This document shows positions 9,686 to 18,839 of a stretch of 64,000 bases of DNA, in pieces. Origin of the DNA: Azospirillum sp. TSO35-2. Lineage in GTDB: Bacteria; Pseudomonadota; Alphaproteobacteria; Azospirillales; Azospirillaceae. How positions within the stretch are numbered: the first letter of the stretch is position 1; every line of letters begins with the position of its first letter. The stretch covers positions 853,719 to 917,718 of the forward strand of contig NZ_LGRA01000021.1 in NCBI RefSeq assembly GCF_003116095.1. The letters are read 5' to 3'. The notes under the pieces are model-generated. The model ran no database searches. It was not told where the DNA came from and saw nothing but the letters and a program-made list of their open reading frames with translations. The position numbers and the translations under genes are program-made.

Positions 9686-11335
9686 TTGACGACGACACCG
9701 GCGCCGGCTCCCTGGTCCTTCAGCATCCGCACGCGGATCGCCGCCCTGGTGGTGGTCTGCGTGCTGCCGGCCTCGGCCTTCGCCGGTTTCCTGGCCGCCC
9801 TGTCGCACGACCGCGGCCGGGCGGAGGTCGAACAGGTGCTGACCGCCGCGGCCCAGAACCTGACCTTCGTGGTGGAGCGTGATCTCGGGGCGGTCGAGGC
9901 GGCGCTTCTCGCCCTGTCGACCTCGCCCAGCATCGACGCCGGCAATCTGGCGGCGCTCGACCGGCAGGCGCGCGACGTGCTGGCCCAGTCGCCCGGCATC
10001 AACCTGCTCCACATCGACCTGAACGGTCAGCAGCTGGTCAACACCGCCCGCCCCTTCGGCACGCCGCTGCCCAGGGAAACGCTCAGCCCGGCGATGCTGG
10101 CGGTGCGGGACACCGCCCGGCCCGGCGTCACCAACCTGTTCTACGGGCCGGTGCTGAAGATGAATGTGGTGGCCCTGGCGGTGCCGGTGCTGCGGGATGG
10201 CCGCGTGGTGTCGTTCCTGGCGATGTCACTCGACGCCAAGCATCTGGATGCGGTGCTGGCTCGGCACACGCTGCCGGCGGGCTGGACGGTGGAGGTGCTG
10301 GACGGCGCCGGCACGGTGGTGACCCGCGGCGGCGCGGCGGCCGGCGCCACCGGCGTTGGCGACGGCCCGCATGACGAGCCCCGGATCCTCGCCGCCGCCG
10401 CCCGGCAGTCCCGCGGCGTGATCCTGCACGACGGCCGGCACGGCCAGACCGAACTGGTGGCCTACAACCGCTCCGCCGAACTGGGCTGGACCGTGGTGGT
10501 GGAGGTGCCGGAGCATCTGCTGAACGCCGACCTTGCCCGCTCGCTGTGGCTGAACCTGACGGTCGGCGCGGTCCTGCTGCTGGTCGGTCTGGTCCTCGCC
10601 CGCCGGATCGGCCGCGACATCTCCCGCCCGATCGAGGCGCTGATCCAACCGGCCCTGGCGCTCGGCCGCGGCGAACCGGTCGCCGTGCCTCCGCTCGGCC
10701 TGCGCGAGGCCGACCGCGTCGGGCAGGCGATGACCGTGGCGGGCGAACTGCTGCGCCAGCGCGAGCATGAGCGCGACCGGGCGCAGATGGAGGCGTGGAC
10801 CGACGCGCTCACCGGGCTGGACAACCGCCGCCACTTCGACGGCGTGTTGATGGCGGAGATCCGGCGGCTGCGGCGGAGCCGGGCGCCGTTGGCGCTGATC
10901 ATGCTGGACATCGACCATTTCAAGGCCTTCAACGACGGTTACGGCCACGTCGCCGGGGACGAGTGCCTGCGCATGGTGGCCGGGGTGGTCGCCGCCATGG
11001 TCCAGCGGCCGTTCGACCTCGCCGCCCGCTATGGTGGCGAGGAATTCGCCGTCATCCTGCCCGAAACCGACCTGCCCGGCGCCGCCACGGTCGCCGAACG
11101 GCTGCGTGAGGCGGTGTCCGCGCTGCGCATTCCCCACCGGGCGTCCGAAACCGGGCGGGTCACCGTCAGCCTGGGGGTCGTCTGCGTCACGGTCGAGGCC
11201 GACACCGTGCCGGAGGAGGTGGTCGCCCGTGCCGACGAGCAGCTCTACCGCGCCAAGTCGCTGGGACGAAACCGCGTCGCCTTCACCGTTCCGACGGGCC
11301 CGGTTCCGGTTGGGCTTGCCCAGGACCTTGACTGA
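9686..11335 (+). CDS. Membrane diguanylate cyclase (extracytoplasmic sensor plus GGDEF)
   Basis: Makes cyclic di-GMP in response to a periplasmic signal. 549 aa: TM1 at about residues 17-37 (ALVVVCVLPASAFAGFLAAL), a Cache/PDC-like periplasmic domain to about 285, TM2 near 290-307 (LTVGAVLLLVGLVLA), a short HAMP-like linker, then GGDEF. The active-site loop is RYGGEEFAVI and an intact inhibitory I-site RPFD sits five residues before it, so product inhibition is expected. No EAL domain. Translation appears to start at a TTG (9686) with GCAGGA just upstream. It follows the iorB terminator and is probably transcribed alone. Confidence 0.87.
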   Translation: MTTTPAPAPWSFSIRTRIAALVVVCVLPASAFAGFLAALSHDRGRAEVEQVLTAAAQNLTFVVERDLGAVEAALLALSTSPSIDAGNLAALDRQARDVLAQSPGINLLHIDLNGQQLVNTARPFGTPLPRETLSPAMLAVRDTARPGVTNLFYGPVLKMNVVALAVPVLRDGRVVSFLAMSLDAKHLDAVLARHTLPAGWTVEVLDGAGTVVTRGGAAAGATGVGDGPHDEPRILAAAARQSRGVILHDGRHGQTELVAYNRSAELGWTVVVEVPEHLLNADLARSLWLNLTVGAVLLLVGLVLARRIGRDISRPIEALIQPALALGRGEPVAVPPLGLREADRVGQAMTVAGELLRQREHERDRAQMEAWTDALTGLDNRRHFDGVLMAEIRRLRRSRAPLALIMLDIDHFKAFNDGYGHVAGDECLRMVAGVVAAMVQRPFDLAARYGGEEFAVILPETDLPGAATVAERLREAVSALRIPHRASETGRVTVSLGVVCVTVEADTVPEEVVARADEQLYRAKSLGRNRVAFTVPTGPVPVGLAQDLD

Positions 11336-11723
11336 CCAGGGTGGCGCGCATGGGTGCCGGGGGGACGGGGGCCATGGGGTGCGGGTGCGGCACGGCAGGG
11401 CGCCGCAGCCGGAGGAAGCGCCAGGGGTGCGGCCCCCACGGGTGCGGCGCCCAGGGGTCGACGGCGCCGCTGTCCGGCGCCGCACCCTCCGCCGCGACTG
11501 TCACCCCCATGTGGCCCCACCCGGCAGCGGCGGGAGCCTGCAGCACCGTGAGGTAGCAGGCGGCGCGCAGCACCGCCGCCAGCAGCAGCACCGCCAGCGC
11601 CACCACGGCCCACCTCCGGCGGCGCAGGCGAACGGCGACGGGATCGCCGCCGGATGTCGGTCCCGGTCCTTCGTCGCCGCGCTGCCTGCCTTCGCGTCCG
11701 TCGCTGTGATCGATGACGGTCAT
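11283..11723 (-). CDS. Small single-pass membrane protein, Pro/His/Trp-rich C-terminus
   Basis: No recognised family. The 146-aa frame starts at an ATG (11723) after GGGACAGGG. It has a basic N-terminal cytoplasmic tail ending RLRRRRW, one clear transmembrane helix (VVALAVLLLAAVLRAACYL, residues about 39-58), and an external tail with repeated PWAPHPWGPHPW. The last 53 bp overlap the 3' end of the diguanylate cyclase on the other strand. Hydrophobicity and a plausible start argue for a real gene, but high GC gives many false frames and no homologue is known to me. Confidence 0.4.
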   Translation of the reverse strand: MTVIDHSDGREGRQRGDEGPGPTSGGDPVAVRLRRRRWAVVALAVLLLAAVLRAACYLTVLQAPAAAGWGHMGVTVAAEGAAPDSGAVDPWAPHPWGPHPWRFLRLRRPAVPHPHPMAPVPPAPMRATLVSQGPGQAQPEPGPSER

Positions 11724-11873
11724 GCCCTGTCCCATGCGGCCCCGGAGCGCAGCATCGCTCAAGGTTGCGCCGGACCGGTCGCCTTTCCCGGCGAAGAGCC
11801 GGCACAGGCGGAGTGCCACCGGCGGACCTCCGGCCCTGCCCGCTGCCCCCTTTGCGCCGCGCCCGCCGCATCG

Positions 11874-12452
<579 letters not shown>

Positions 12453-12541
12453 CTCAGCGCAGCGGCGGCGGTGCGGCAAGCCCGTCCCGCCGCTCACCCC
12501 CTGCCCTGCCGCCGCCCGGACCTTACGTCCGCTCCCGCCGC

Positions 12542-14227
12542 CTACAGCGAGGCGGCGACCGCCGGGGCGGGCGGGCTGTTCCGCTCGTCCTGCAACAGCG
12601 CGGCGATGCGATCGGTCATGCGCAGCGCCAGCGCGACGATGGTCATGGTCGGATGGTCCGCCCCCATGGTGGGAAAGACCGAGCTGCCGGCGACATACAG
12701 GTTCCCCACCCCATGCACGCGGCCCTCGGGATCGACCACGCCGTGACGCGGCGATTCGTGCATCCGCGTCGTCCCCATATGGTGCCAGCACCAGCCGACA
12801 TCGGCCATCTCCGGTTCATCCGCGGCGGCCGCGACAGTGCCGGGCTCGGCCCGGACCAGCCCCCGCTGCATCAGGTCCTGCAGCAGCAACCTCTGGGTGT
12901 CGGCCGCACCACGCCGGTCCTGCTCGGTCAGGCGCCAGTCGACCCGCGGCAGGTTGCAGCCGAACGGGTCGGTGGCGTGGTCCAGCGTCACCCGGCTGTC
13001 GGGGTTGGGGACCGGCTCCAGCACCGTTTCCAGGGTGAAGCTGCGGCTGAGCCACCCTGGATCGATCGTGCTGTCGAACAGCGCGTCGGCCAGCTGCGGC
13101 AGGCTCCGCAGGATGCGGGGGCCGGCGTTGCGCAGCAGGCTCGCCGCCTCGTCCTCCGACACGCCGAACCGGCGGCAGCGGTGGCGCGACGGCAGCAGCC
13201 GCAGATCCCGCATCGCCTTGAAGGCGTCGAGCGCCCCGGAGTGGTAGGAGGCGACCAGATAGCTGCGCGAGTTGGGCAACCCCCAGCGCTCCTGCAGTTC
13301 CTGGGTCGGCGACAACGCCAGCGCCACCGAGGGGTGCGGGCGTTTCAGCCGCCGCCGGGCGAGGCAGAGGCTGACGTCGTAGAGCTTGCGGTGCCGCCCC
13401 TGGTCGGTCAACCGCACCGGCGCCGTCTTGAAGCGCGGGTGATCGGCGAAGCAGCGGCCGACCAGATCATGCCCGTTGCCCAGCCCGGCCGGCTGCGCCT
13501 GGTTGGACAGCAGCAGGATGCGCGCGTTCTCGATCCCGCCGCAGCACAGCACGAACAGCCGGGCCCCCACCGTGAAGCGCGGGCCTTCCAGCGTGCGGAC
13601 CTGGACCCGCTCCACCGCCGTCGCCGAGGCGTTGGTCTCCAGGGCGGTGACGTTGGCGTTCAGGAAGGCGGTGATGTTGGCGGCGTGCCCGATCTCTGCC
13701 CGATAGGCCTCGCCCATGCGGATCGGCGGGCTGAGCTGGGCGACGCGGTTCTCGAAATCGCCGCCGTCGACCGGCATCAGCGCCGCGCCGCGGCCGCCGA
13801 CCCGCTCCATCCAGAAGTCGTTGTCGTAGTCGAACGGCCCGAGCCCGAGCACGCTCTGCGCCCGTTCGTAGAAGGGCATCATCGTCTCGCGCGGGATCGG
13901 CCAGCCGCTGCCGGGGATCCAGGAGCGCGCGGCGAAATCGCCCGGCTCCAGCGGGCGGGAGAAGCCGCCCCAGCAGTTGGTGCTGCCGCCGAGATAGCGG
14001 CTGCGGGCGGTGGTCAGCCGTTCATAGGGCAGGCCGACGTTGCGCCCGGCGTAGAGCGCCTGGGAGATGCCGTCGACCTCCAGGCCGCCGCCTTCGAGCA
14101 GGACCAGACTGCACGCGCTGCCGGCGAGTTCGCGCGCCATGGTGAGACCGGCCGCCCCTCCGCCGATGATGCAGAGGTCACAGTCGATGTGCGTGCCGTT
14201 GAGGACATGGCGGGCGTCACGAAGCAA
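12542..14227 (-). CDS. GMC-family FAD-dependent oxidoreductase
   Basis: Flavin-dependent alcohol or sugar oxidoreductase. 561 aa. The ADP-binding motif DLCIIGGGAAGLTMARELAG is at residues about 17-36, a mid-protein stretch LGGSTNCWGG and RSWIPGSGWPIP follow, and the GMC C-terminal domain holds WHHMGTTRMHESP with the catalytic His region and NLYVAGSSVFPTMG. No Tat or Sec signal is visible, so a cytoplasmic location is likely. No accessory cytochrome or gluconate-dehydrogenase subunit lies next to it. The substrate is unknown. Confidence 0.87.
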   Translation of the reverse strand: MLRDARHVLNGTHIDCDLCIIGGGAAGLTMARELAGSACSLVLLEGGGLEVDGISQALYAGRNVGLPYERLTTARSRYLGGSTNCWGGFSRPLEPGDFAARSWIPGSGWPIPRETMMPFYERAQSVLGLGPFDYDNDFWMERVGGRGAALMPVDGGDFENRVAQLSPPIRMGEAYRAEIGHAANITAFLNANVTALETNASATAVERVQVRTLEGPRFTVGARLFVLCCGGIENARILLLSNQAQPAGLGNGHDLVGRCFADHPRFKTAPVRLTDQGRHRKLYDVSLCLARRRLKRPHPSVALALSPTQELQERWGLPNSRSYLVASYHSGALDAFKAMRDLRLLPSRHRCRRFGVSEDEAASLLRNAGPRILRSLPQLADALFDSTIDPGWLSRSFTLETVLEPVPNPDSRVTLDHATDPFGCNLPRVDWRLTEQDRRGAADTQRLLLQDLMQRGLVRAEPGTVAAAADEPEMADVGWCWHHMGTTRMHESPRHGVVDPEGRVHGVGNLYVAGSSVFPTMGADHPTMTIVALALRMTDRIAALLQDERNSPPAPAVAASL

Positions 14228-14537
14228 GCGGGCCTCCGAACCGGGGTCATAGTCGTCATTTCATGCCCCGGACAGGCGGCCTAGGCCGAGCGCGCATTCG
14301 GCTATACCCCCGGCGCGCTGTTCTTCGCATCTTGAAAACCTTCGGCGGCACCCCGCCCGGCGGCAGCCCCCGGTGGCGAATCCCGCCAGCCCGCACCACC
14401 AGCCCTGGCCGGGGCCCGGGGGGAACGACGGGCGCGGTCGGCGGTTGAAAGGCGAAAGCCCCACGGCTCGGCCCTTCGCCATGGGCCACGGCCGCCGGGC
14501 AGCAGCCCCAACCACGAAACCTGCAGGAATTGCCGCC
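14228..14537. other. 310-bp intergenic gap between divergent genes
   Basis: Runs from the start of the GMC oxidoreductase gene to the start of the DUF4142-PRC gene. It is very GC-rich and no convincing gene is seen; it should hold both promoters. An AGGA 9 bp before 14538 serves the plus-strand gene. Confidence 0.4.
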
Positions 14538-15491
14538 ATGAAACGCCATCATCTTCTCGCGACGGCCGCTCTGATCCTGTTCACGGCACCCGCCGTCGGC
14601 ATGGCCCAGACCCCCACCCCGACCAAGACCGCCACCAGCCAGGGCCCGCTGGCGCCACAGGACAAGACCTTCGCCGACACGGCGGCGATCAGCGACATGT
14701 TCGAAATCCAGGCCGGCAAGCTGGCGCAGGACCAGGCCAAGGACAAGGGCGTGAAGCAGTTCGGCGGCCATATGGTGGCCGACCACAACAAGACCGCGGA
14801 CGCGATGAAGGCGCTGGCCAAGCAGAAGTCGATGGACCTGCCGACCAAGCTCGATTCCGAACACACGCAGAAGCTCGACCAACTGCGCGGCCTGAAGGGC
14901 GACGAGTTCGATTCCGCCTATCTGCAAGGCCAGATCGACGCCCACCAGAAGGCCGTCACCCTGTTCCGCGACCAAGCCAAGAACGGCAAGGACGCCGACC
15001 TGAAGCGGTTCGCCGACCAGACGCTGCCGACGCTGGAACAGCACCTTCGCCAAGTCCGCGACCTGCGCCCGAACGTCGCCTCCACCGGCAACGCCAACCA
15101 GCAGAGCACCAGCTTCGAAAAGCTGATGGGCAAGAACGTCTACGGCCAGGACGGCAAAAAGCTGGGCGACGTGGCCGACATCATCCTCGACCCGCAGTCG
15201 GGCGCCGCCACCGCGGTGATCCTGGACCGCGGCGGGGTCCTGGGCATCGGCGCCAAGCAGGTTGCGCTCGACTACAATCTGCTGAACAGCAGCGGCGACC
15301 GCATCGTCGCCAGCCAGGTGACCGAGGATCAGGTCAAGCAGATGAAGGAATTCAAGTACGACGACACCACTGTTTCGCTGGGCAAGCACAGCAGCAGCGA
15401 CCGGAACCACACCGGGACGATGAACCACAGCACCACGGGCACCACGACGGCCCCCGGCACGACCGGCAGCCAGCCCCGCAACCCGCAGTAA
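14538..15491 (+). CDS. Exported DUF4142 - PRC-barrel fusion protein
   Basis: 317-aa secreted protein with a Sec signal peptide (MKRHHLLATAALILFTAPAVGMAQ). Residues about 45-180 form a ferritin-like four-helix DUF4142 domain (DMFEIQAGKLAQDQAKD, FGGHMVADHNKTADAMKAL, HQKAVTLFRDQ, TLPTLEQHLRQV). Residues about 195-270 are a PRC-barrel (LMGKNVYGQDGKKLGDVADI). The tail is Ser/Thr/Gly-rich. Function unknown; DUF4142 proteins are often stress-related, which is family knowledge and not shown here. The ATG at 14538 is chosen for the signal peptide and AGGA upstream. A DUF4142-only paralogue is at 33263. The small gene at 15558 follows by 66 bp and may be co-transcribed. Confidence 0.85.
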   Translation: MKRHHLLATAALILFTAPAVGMAQTPTPTKTATSQGPLAPQDKTFADTAAISDMFEIQAGKLAQDQAKDKGVKQFGGHMVADHNKTADAMKALAKQKSMDLPTKLDSEHTQKLDQLRGLKGDEFDSAYLQGQIDAHQKAVTLFRDQAKNGKDADLKRFADQTLPTLEQHLRQVRDLRPNVASTGNANQQSTSFEKLMGKNVYGQDGKKLGDVADIILDPQSGAATAVILDRGGVLGIGAKQVALDYNLLNSSGDRIVASQVTEDQVKQMKEFKYDDTTVSLGKHSSSDRNHTGTMNHSTTGTTTAPGTTGSQPRNPQ

Positions 15492-15557
15492 ATCCGCTTC
15501 CGGCGCCGGGCATGCCCCGGCGCCACCCCACCGACAAGGGCATCAACGGAGATCGCC

Positions 15558-15776
15558 ATGGCGAACGCCAGCAAGAAGCACATGGGCACCGGCACGCAGG
15601 GCAAGGGCAGCGGCACCGGCGCCACCACCGACCTGCCGGAAGGCACCGTCGGCGACAACACGGTGCTGTCGAATCGCGACAAGTCCCGGCATTCCGACGC
15701 CCGCGGACTGGACAGCAAGGCGGTGCAGACCGAACAGTTGCAGGAGCACTCCGCCAACCGCAATCCGGACGAATAG
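15558..15776 (+). CDS. Small hydrophilic hypothetical protein
   Basis: 72 aa, Gly/Thr/Lys-rich at the start (MANASKKHMGTGTQGKGSGT) and polar throughout, with a charged end (SANRNPDE). No membrane segment, cysteine or known motif; it looks intrinsically disordered. GGAGA lies 7 bp before the ATG, and a hairpin at 15787-15814 follows the stop, which supports a real gene. No function is proposed. Confidence 0.65.
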   Translation: MANASKKHMGTGTQGKGSGTGATTDLPEGTVGDNTVLSNRDKSRHSDARGLDSKAVQTEQLQEHSANRNPDE

Positions 15777-15786
15777 GCGGTTTCCC

Positions 15787-15814
15787 GGGGGAGTGGTGCG
15801 CAGCCACCCTCCCC
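15787..15814 (+). terminator. Hairpin after the 72-aa gene
   Basis: GGGGGAGTGG (15787-15796) pairs with CCACCCTCCCC (15804-15814) with one bulge, 11 bp after the stop. Likely isolates the replication region from upstream transcription. Confidence 0.5.
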
Positions 15815-15835
15815 TGTTCCGGCATGGCCGGCGCC

Positions 15836-16286
15836 GTCCCTAAAGTACGATGACTCCTAAAGTACGACGACGACGCCGGCCAGGCGGCGGTCCGGAGCGT
15901 CCCTAAAGTACGCAGAAATCGGTGCCGTCGCCTCCATTCGTCCCCCGCCCGGCGAACCGTCCCCAAAGTACGAACTTGCGGGACGCGGGGCTGAAACCAA
16001 CAGGTGTCTCGTTGCTGCCTGCCATCGAAACGCGTGAACGAGGCGCAACCGTGGGCGTGACGATGGAGACGCCTGTCAGCCTGTCCCCAAAGTACGAAGC
16101 GGCATGGTGCGATATCGCATCACGGGTTCCGTTGAACAGGTCGAAGTGAGTCGCTTCGGGAGTGTGTCGCTTCGACGGCCGGGGTCGGGAAAGGCTGAAA
16201 CCGTCACCGTCCCCAAAGTACGAAACCCGAGCCGTCAAAGCCGCCGTGCAGCGGGGTCTGAGCGGGGCGCTTCGTACTTTAGGGAC
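15836..16286. repeat. Iteron array downstream of repA (7 copies)
   Basis: Seven copies of a 15-bp motif, consensus GTCCCYAAAGTACGA. Direct copies lie at 15836-15850, 15853-15867, 15899-15913, 15959-15973, 16083-16097 and 16209-16223; one inverted copy lies at 16272-16286. Differences are confined to the pyrimidine, the third base and the last base. The first two are 17 bp apart and the rest are irregularly spaced. No gene fits this stretch. They are probable RepA-binding iterons, for initiation or for handcuffing-type copy control. Confidence 0.88.
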
Positions 16287-16343
16287 GGTTGCGATGCGGG
16301 CGGAAAGTCCCGCACCCGCTGCCGGGGGAGAACCCGACGAGGT

Positions 16344-17285
16344 TCAATAGCCGATGGCCGCCGCCGCGCGGCGGTCGCTGGCCACCGCGGGGGGCGAGGG
16401 GTAGAGCAGAACGCCGTCCTTGCGCACCTCGGCCTTCGCCTCCGGATAGACCGACAGGGCGTAGTAGAGCGATTCCGGGAACTTGTGCCGGAATCGCCGC
16501 AGATTGTCGAAACCGGCGCCGAACTGGCTGTAGAGCGCGGCGTAGCTGATCATCGTCGGCTCTTCGATCACGTGAAGCCGGTAGGCCAGCCAGATGTAGA
16601 CGTCGATCGCCATCGAGCGGTTGGAGATCTCGCGGATCGCCGATTCCAGCACCGGGACCGGATGCTCCTTCAGGGACCGGAAGAAATGCTCGCCCAGATA
16701 AACCTGCTCTTCCCACAGGGAACCCTGGCGGACATCCTCGTCGTTGAAGGTGAGGCCACCGGTGATGATGGTGTCCTTCGCCCAACGCTGAGTACCGGCG
16801 CGGTCGCCTTCCCAATAGAACTTCAGGCTGCAGGCCGACAGCCGGTTGCATTGCTCTTTGAGGTCGCGGTAATTCTTGCCGCCGGTGCTGACGTTCAGGC
16901 TGCGCATCCAGTCATGCATCGACCGGCCGAGCGGCACTTCGCGGGAGTTGGTCTGGATCGCCTTGGTCTGCAGGTACAGCAGCACCAACCGGGCCTTGCT
17001 GCCGTAGGGCACGCCGAACTTGCGATCCTCGCCGGCGATGCGCAGGCGCCCCGGCTCGACGACCAGCGTCACGCGGTGGCCGATGCGTTCCCACACCGCG
17101 TCGTCGTCGATCCGGCGATGCGGAAGAGCGGTCAGGCAAAAGCCGCTGTAGGTGATGCCCAGATGGCGCGATTCATCGGCAAGCACCGCGGCGGCCGCTT
17201 CCACCATGCCGCGCTGTTCCGGCGGCACGAGTTCTTTGGCGCGGTCACGGCCGTGCTGGATGATGAGTTGATGAATTTCGCCCAT
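16344..17285 (-). CDS. repA: Plasmid replication initiator RepA
   Basis: Iteron-binding initiator of the plasmid-encoded RepA family (RPA, PF04796 type), cytoplasmic. 313 aa; stretches recalling this family include GITYSGFCLTALPHRRI, YGSKARLVLLYLQTKAI, GRSMHDWMRSLNVSTGGKN (winged-helix region) and SNRSMAIDVYIWLAYRLHVI. This is not the RepC of repABC replicons. Eleven copies of a 15-bp repeat surround the gene: seven beyond its 3' end and four upstream of its start. The ATG at 17285 gives MGEIHQLIIQHGRD. It is divergent from parA. The iterons overlapping the upstream region suggest RepA represses its own promoter. Confidence 0.88.
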   Translation of the reverse strand: MGEIHQLIIQHGRDRAKELVPPEQRGMVEAAAAVLADESRHLGITYSGFCLTALPHRRIDDDAVWERIGHRVTLVVEPGRLRIAGEDRKFGVPYGSKARLVLLYLQTKAIQTNSREVPLGRSMHDWMRSLNVSTGGKNYRDLKEQCNRLSACSLKFYWEGDRAGTQRWAKDTIITGGLTFNDEDVRQGSLWEEQVYLGEHFFRSLKEHPVPVLESAIREISNRSMAIDVYIWLAYRLHVIEEPTMISYAALYSQFGAGFDNLRRFRHKFPESLYYALSVYPEAKAEVRKDGVLLYPSPPAVASDRRAAAAIGY

Positions 17286-17359
17286 GGGTGCCTCCCGACC
17301 GTCGTCACTTCCCGACGATCACCGTTTGGACTCTGTCGCAAGAATTGGCCGCTGGCAAT

Positions 17360-17555
17360 TCGTACTCTGGGGGCAAAGCTATTTGTTAGAAAAAAGAGTC
17401 TATTAGTTGCTTGGTTCCCAAAGTACGGGGGAAATCCCGAGTCGCAGGCGAGTCGTGTCTTTGTGGCGTGCCGACTTTGTCCCTAAAGTACGGTGCACCG
17501 TCGCCGCACGTTCCGGGTGTCGGCGTCGCACCGGCGCTGCGTTCCCAAAGTACGA
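17360..17555. repeat. Iteron array upstream of repA (4 copies)
   Basis: Copies of the GTCCCYAAAGTACGA motif: a degenerate inverted copy at 17360-17374 (two mismatches), then direct copies at 17414-17428, 17479-17493 and 17541-17555. They occupy the repA-parA intergenic region next to an AT-rich block, which makes this the best candidate for the replication origin and for repA autoregulation. Confidence 0.85.
17375..17413. other. AT-rich block, candidate DNA unwinding element of the origin
   Basis: About 39 bp containing TATTTGTTAGAAAAAAGAG and TATTAG, strikingly AT-rich in a replicon of very high GC. It is flanked directly by an inverted iteron (17360) and a direct iteron (17414), the usual layout of an iteron origin. 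No clear DnaA box was found beside it. Confidence 0.65.
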
Positions 17556-17684
17556 TGGACAACGCCCTGAAAACCCGAGGGGTCCGTCGCGAATCGGAAC
17601 CGGGGCCCGACTCCCGGATGGGCGGGCGGTTCCTGTTGCGCATATGACGCAGCGATCCGCCCAACCGGATCATGTGCGGGTAAT

Positions 17685-17716
17685 GTCACCGTGACGGGTT
17701 GACGGTTCCGTCACGG
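17685..17716. promoter_or_regulatory. Dyad upstream of parA, candidate Par operator
   Basis: CCGTGACGG (17689-17697) and CCGTCACGG (17708-17716) form a 9-bp inverted repeat. The first arm is also part of GTCACCGTGAC, itself palindromic. It lies about 60 bp before the parA ATG and suits an autoregulatory site for the HTH-bearing ParA, or a centromere-like site. Which of these is not decidable here. Confidence 0.45.
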
Positions 17717-17777
17717 GATTGGCACAGTCGGGCCAACCTTGCGCCAGATACGGACCGGACCGGTGATCTCGACATCC

Positions 17778-18839
17778 ATGAAGGGCGAACAGTTGCGCGC
17801 GTTCCGCGAGGGACGCAGCATGGGCCAGCAGGATCTGGCGGACTGGCTCAACGGCCAGCTCAGCCGCCGCTACGACCGCAACCGTGTCAGCCGCTGGGAA
17901 AACGGCAGCGAGCGGGTGCCGCAGATCGTGGCGCAGCTCGTCTCGCTCAGCGACACGATGGCGGCCGGTTCCGGCGGCCGGCACAAGGGGCTGCCGGCGC
18001 AGAGCGTCCCGGGCGGGCCGGCGTCGCGGCGGGTCGCCACCAAGATTTCCGTCGCCAACCAGAAGGGCGGCGTCGGCAAGACCACCACCGCGGTCAACCT
18101 CGCCTATCTGCTGGCCAAGTCGGGCATGCGGGTGCTGCTGGTCGACGCCGACGCCCAGGCCAACGCCACCATGCATTTGGGGATCGACGCCTACGCGCTC
18201 GACCGCGAGGGGGCGACGCTCTACCACGTGCTGCTGAAGGACCGGCCGATCGACAAGACCATCGTTCGGGTCTGCGGCGACCTGTTCGACCTGCTGCCCT
18301 CCAGCCTGACCCTGTCGCAGGCCGACGGCGAGATGGCCGGCGATCCCAACAGCAACCTGGCGCTGCGCGAGAAGCTGGGCGACATCGAAGGCAATTACGA
18401 CGCCGTCGTCATCGACTGCCCGCCCAACCTGGGGCAGGTGACGATCAACGCGCTGAACTGCTCCGACTATGTGCTGGTGCCGGTGCAGACGGAACCGATG
18501 GCGGCGCTGGGCGTGCCGATGCTGATCGACAACACGCTGACCAAGGTCCGCCGCCGCGTCAATCCGGGCGTCGAGGTGCTGGGCATCCTGCCGACCATGT
18601 ACGCCGAACGCCATTCGATGGACCGGCTGACGCTGGCGCAGTTGCACGAGGTGTATGGCGCCAAGACGCGCATCTTCGCGCCGGTGCCCTCCTCCACCCA
18701 ATACCCGCAGGGCTCGGCCGCCGGCCGCCCGACGCTGGAGGCGATCCCGTCCGCCCCCGGCGCCCAGAGCTACCAGGAAGTCGCGGACACGGTGATCGCC
18801 CTCCGCGCCAAGCGTCAGGAATCCGCGCATGTCCAATAA
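17778..18839 (+). CDS. parA: ParA-type partition ATPase with N-terminal HTH
   Basis: Deviant-Walker ATPase that segregates the replicon with ParB. 353 aa from the ATG at 17778. Residues about 1-48 resemble an XRE-like helix-turn-helix (LRAFREGRSMGQQDLADWL to VSRWENGSERVP), then the Walker A KGGVGKTTTAVNLA near residue 98, A' motif LLVDADAQANATM, and Walker B VVIDCPPNLGQ. This is the ParA type Ia layout, in which the HTH represses the par promoter; the dyad at 17685-17716 is a possible target. A TTG at 17739 is an alternative start. It overlaps parB by 11 bp. Confidence 0.93.
   Translation: MKGEQLRAFREGRSMGQQDLADWLNGQLSRRYDRNRVSRWENGSERVPQIVAQLVSLSDTMAAGSGGRHKGLPAQSVPGGPASRRVATKISVANQKGGVGKTTTAVNLAYLLAKSGMRVLLVDADAQANATMHLGIDAYALDREGATLYHVLLKDRPIDKTIVRVCGDLFDLLPSSLTLSQADGEMAGDPNSNLALREKLGDIEGNYDAVVIDCPPNLGQVTINALNCSDYVLVPVQTEPMAALGVPMLIDNTLTKVRRRVNPGVEVLGILPTMYAERHSMDRLTLAQLHEVYGAKTRIFAPVPSSTQYPQGSAAGRPTLEAIPSAPGAQSYQEVADTVIALRAKRQESAHVQ

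Noticed and set aside
11341..11556. Plus-strand Gly/Arg-rich frame after the diguanylate cyclase
   Set aside because: Low complexity and opposite a better minus-strand candidate with a clear membrane helix.
15836..16286. CRISPR-like array of short repeats
   Set aside because: Repeats are 15 bp, unevenly spaced and include an inverted copy; no cas genes are nearby. They are iterons of repA.
17286..17777. DnaA boxes in the repA-parA region
   Set aside because: No sequence close to TTATNCACA was found by eye, so DnaA dependence is not claimed.
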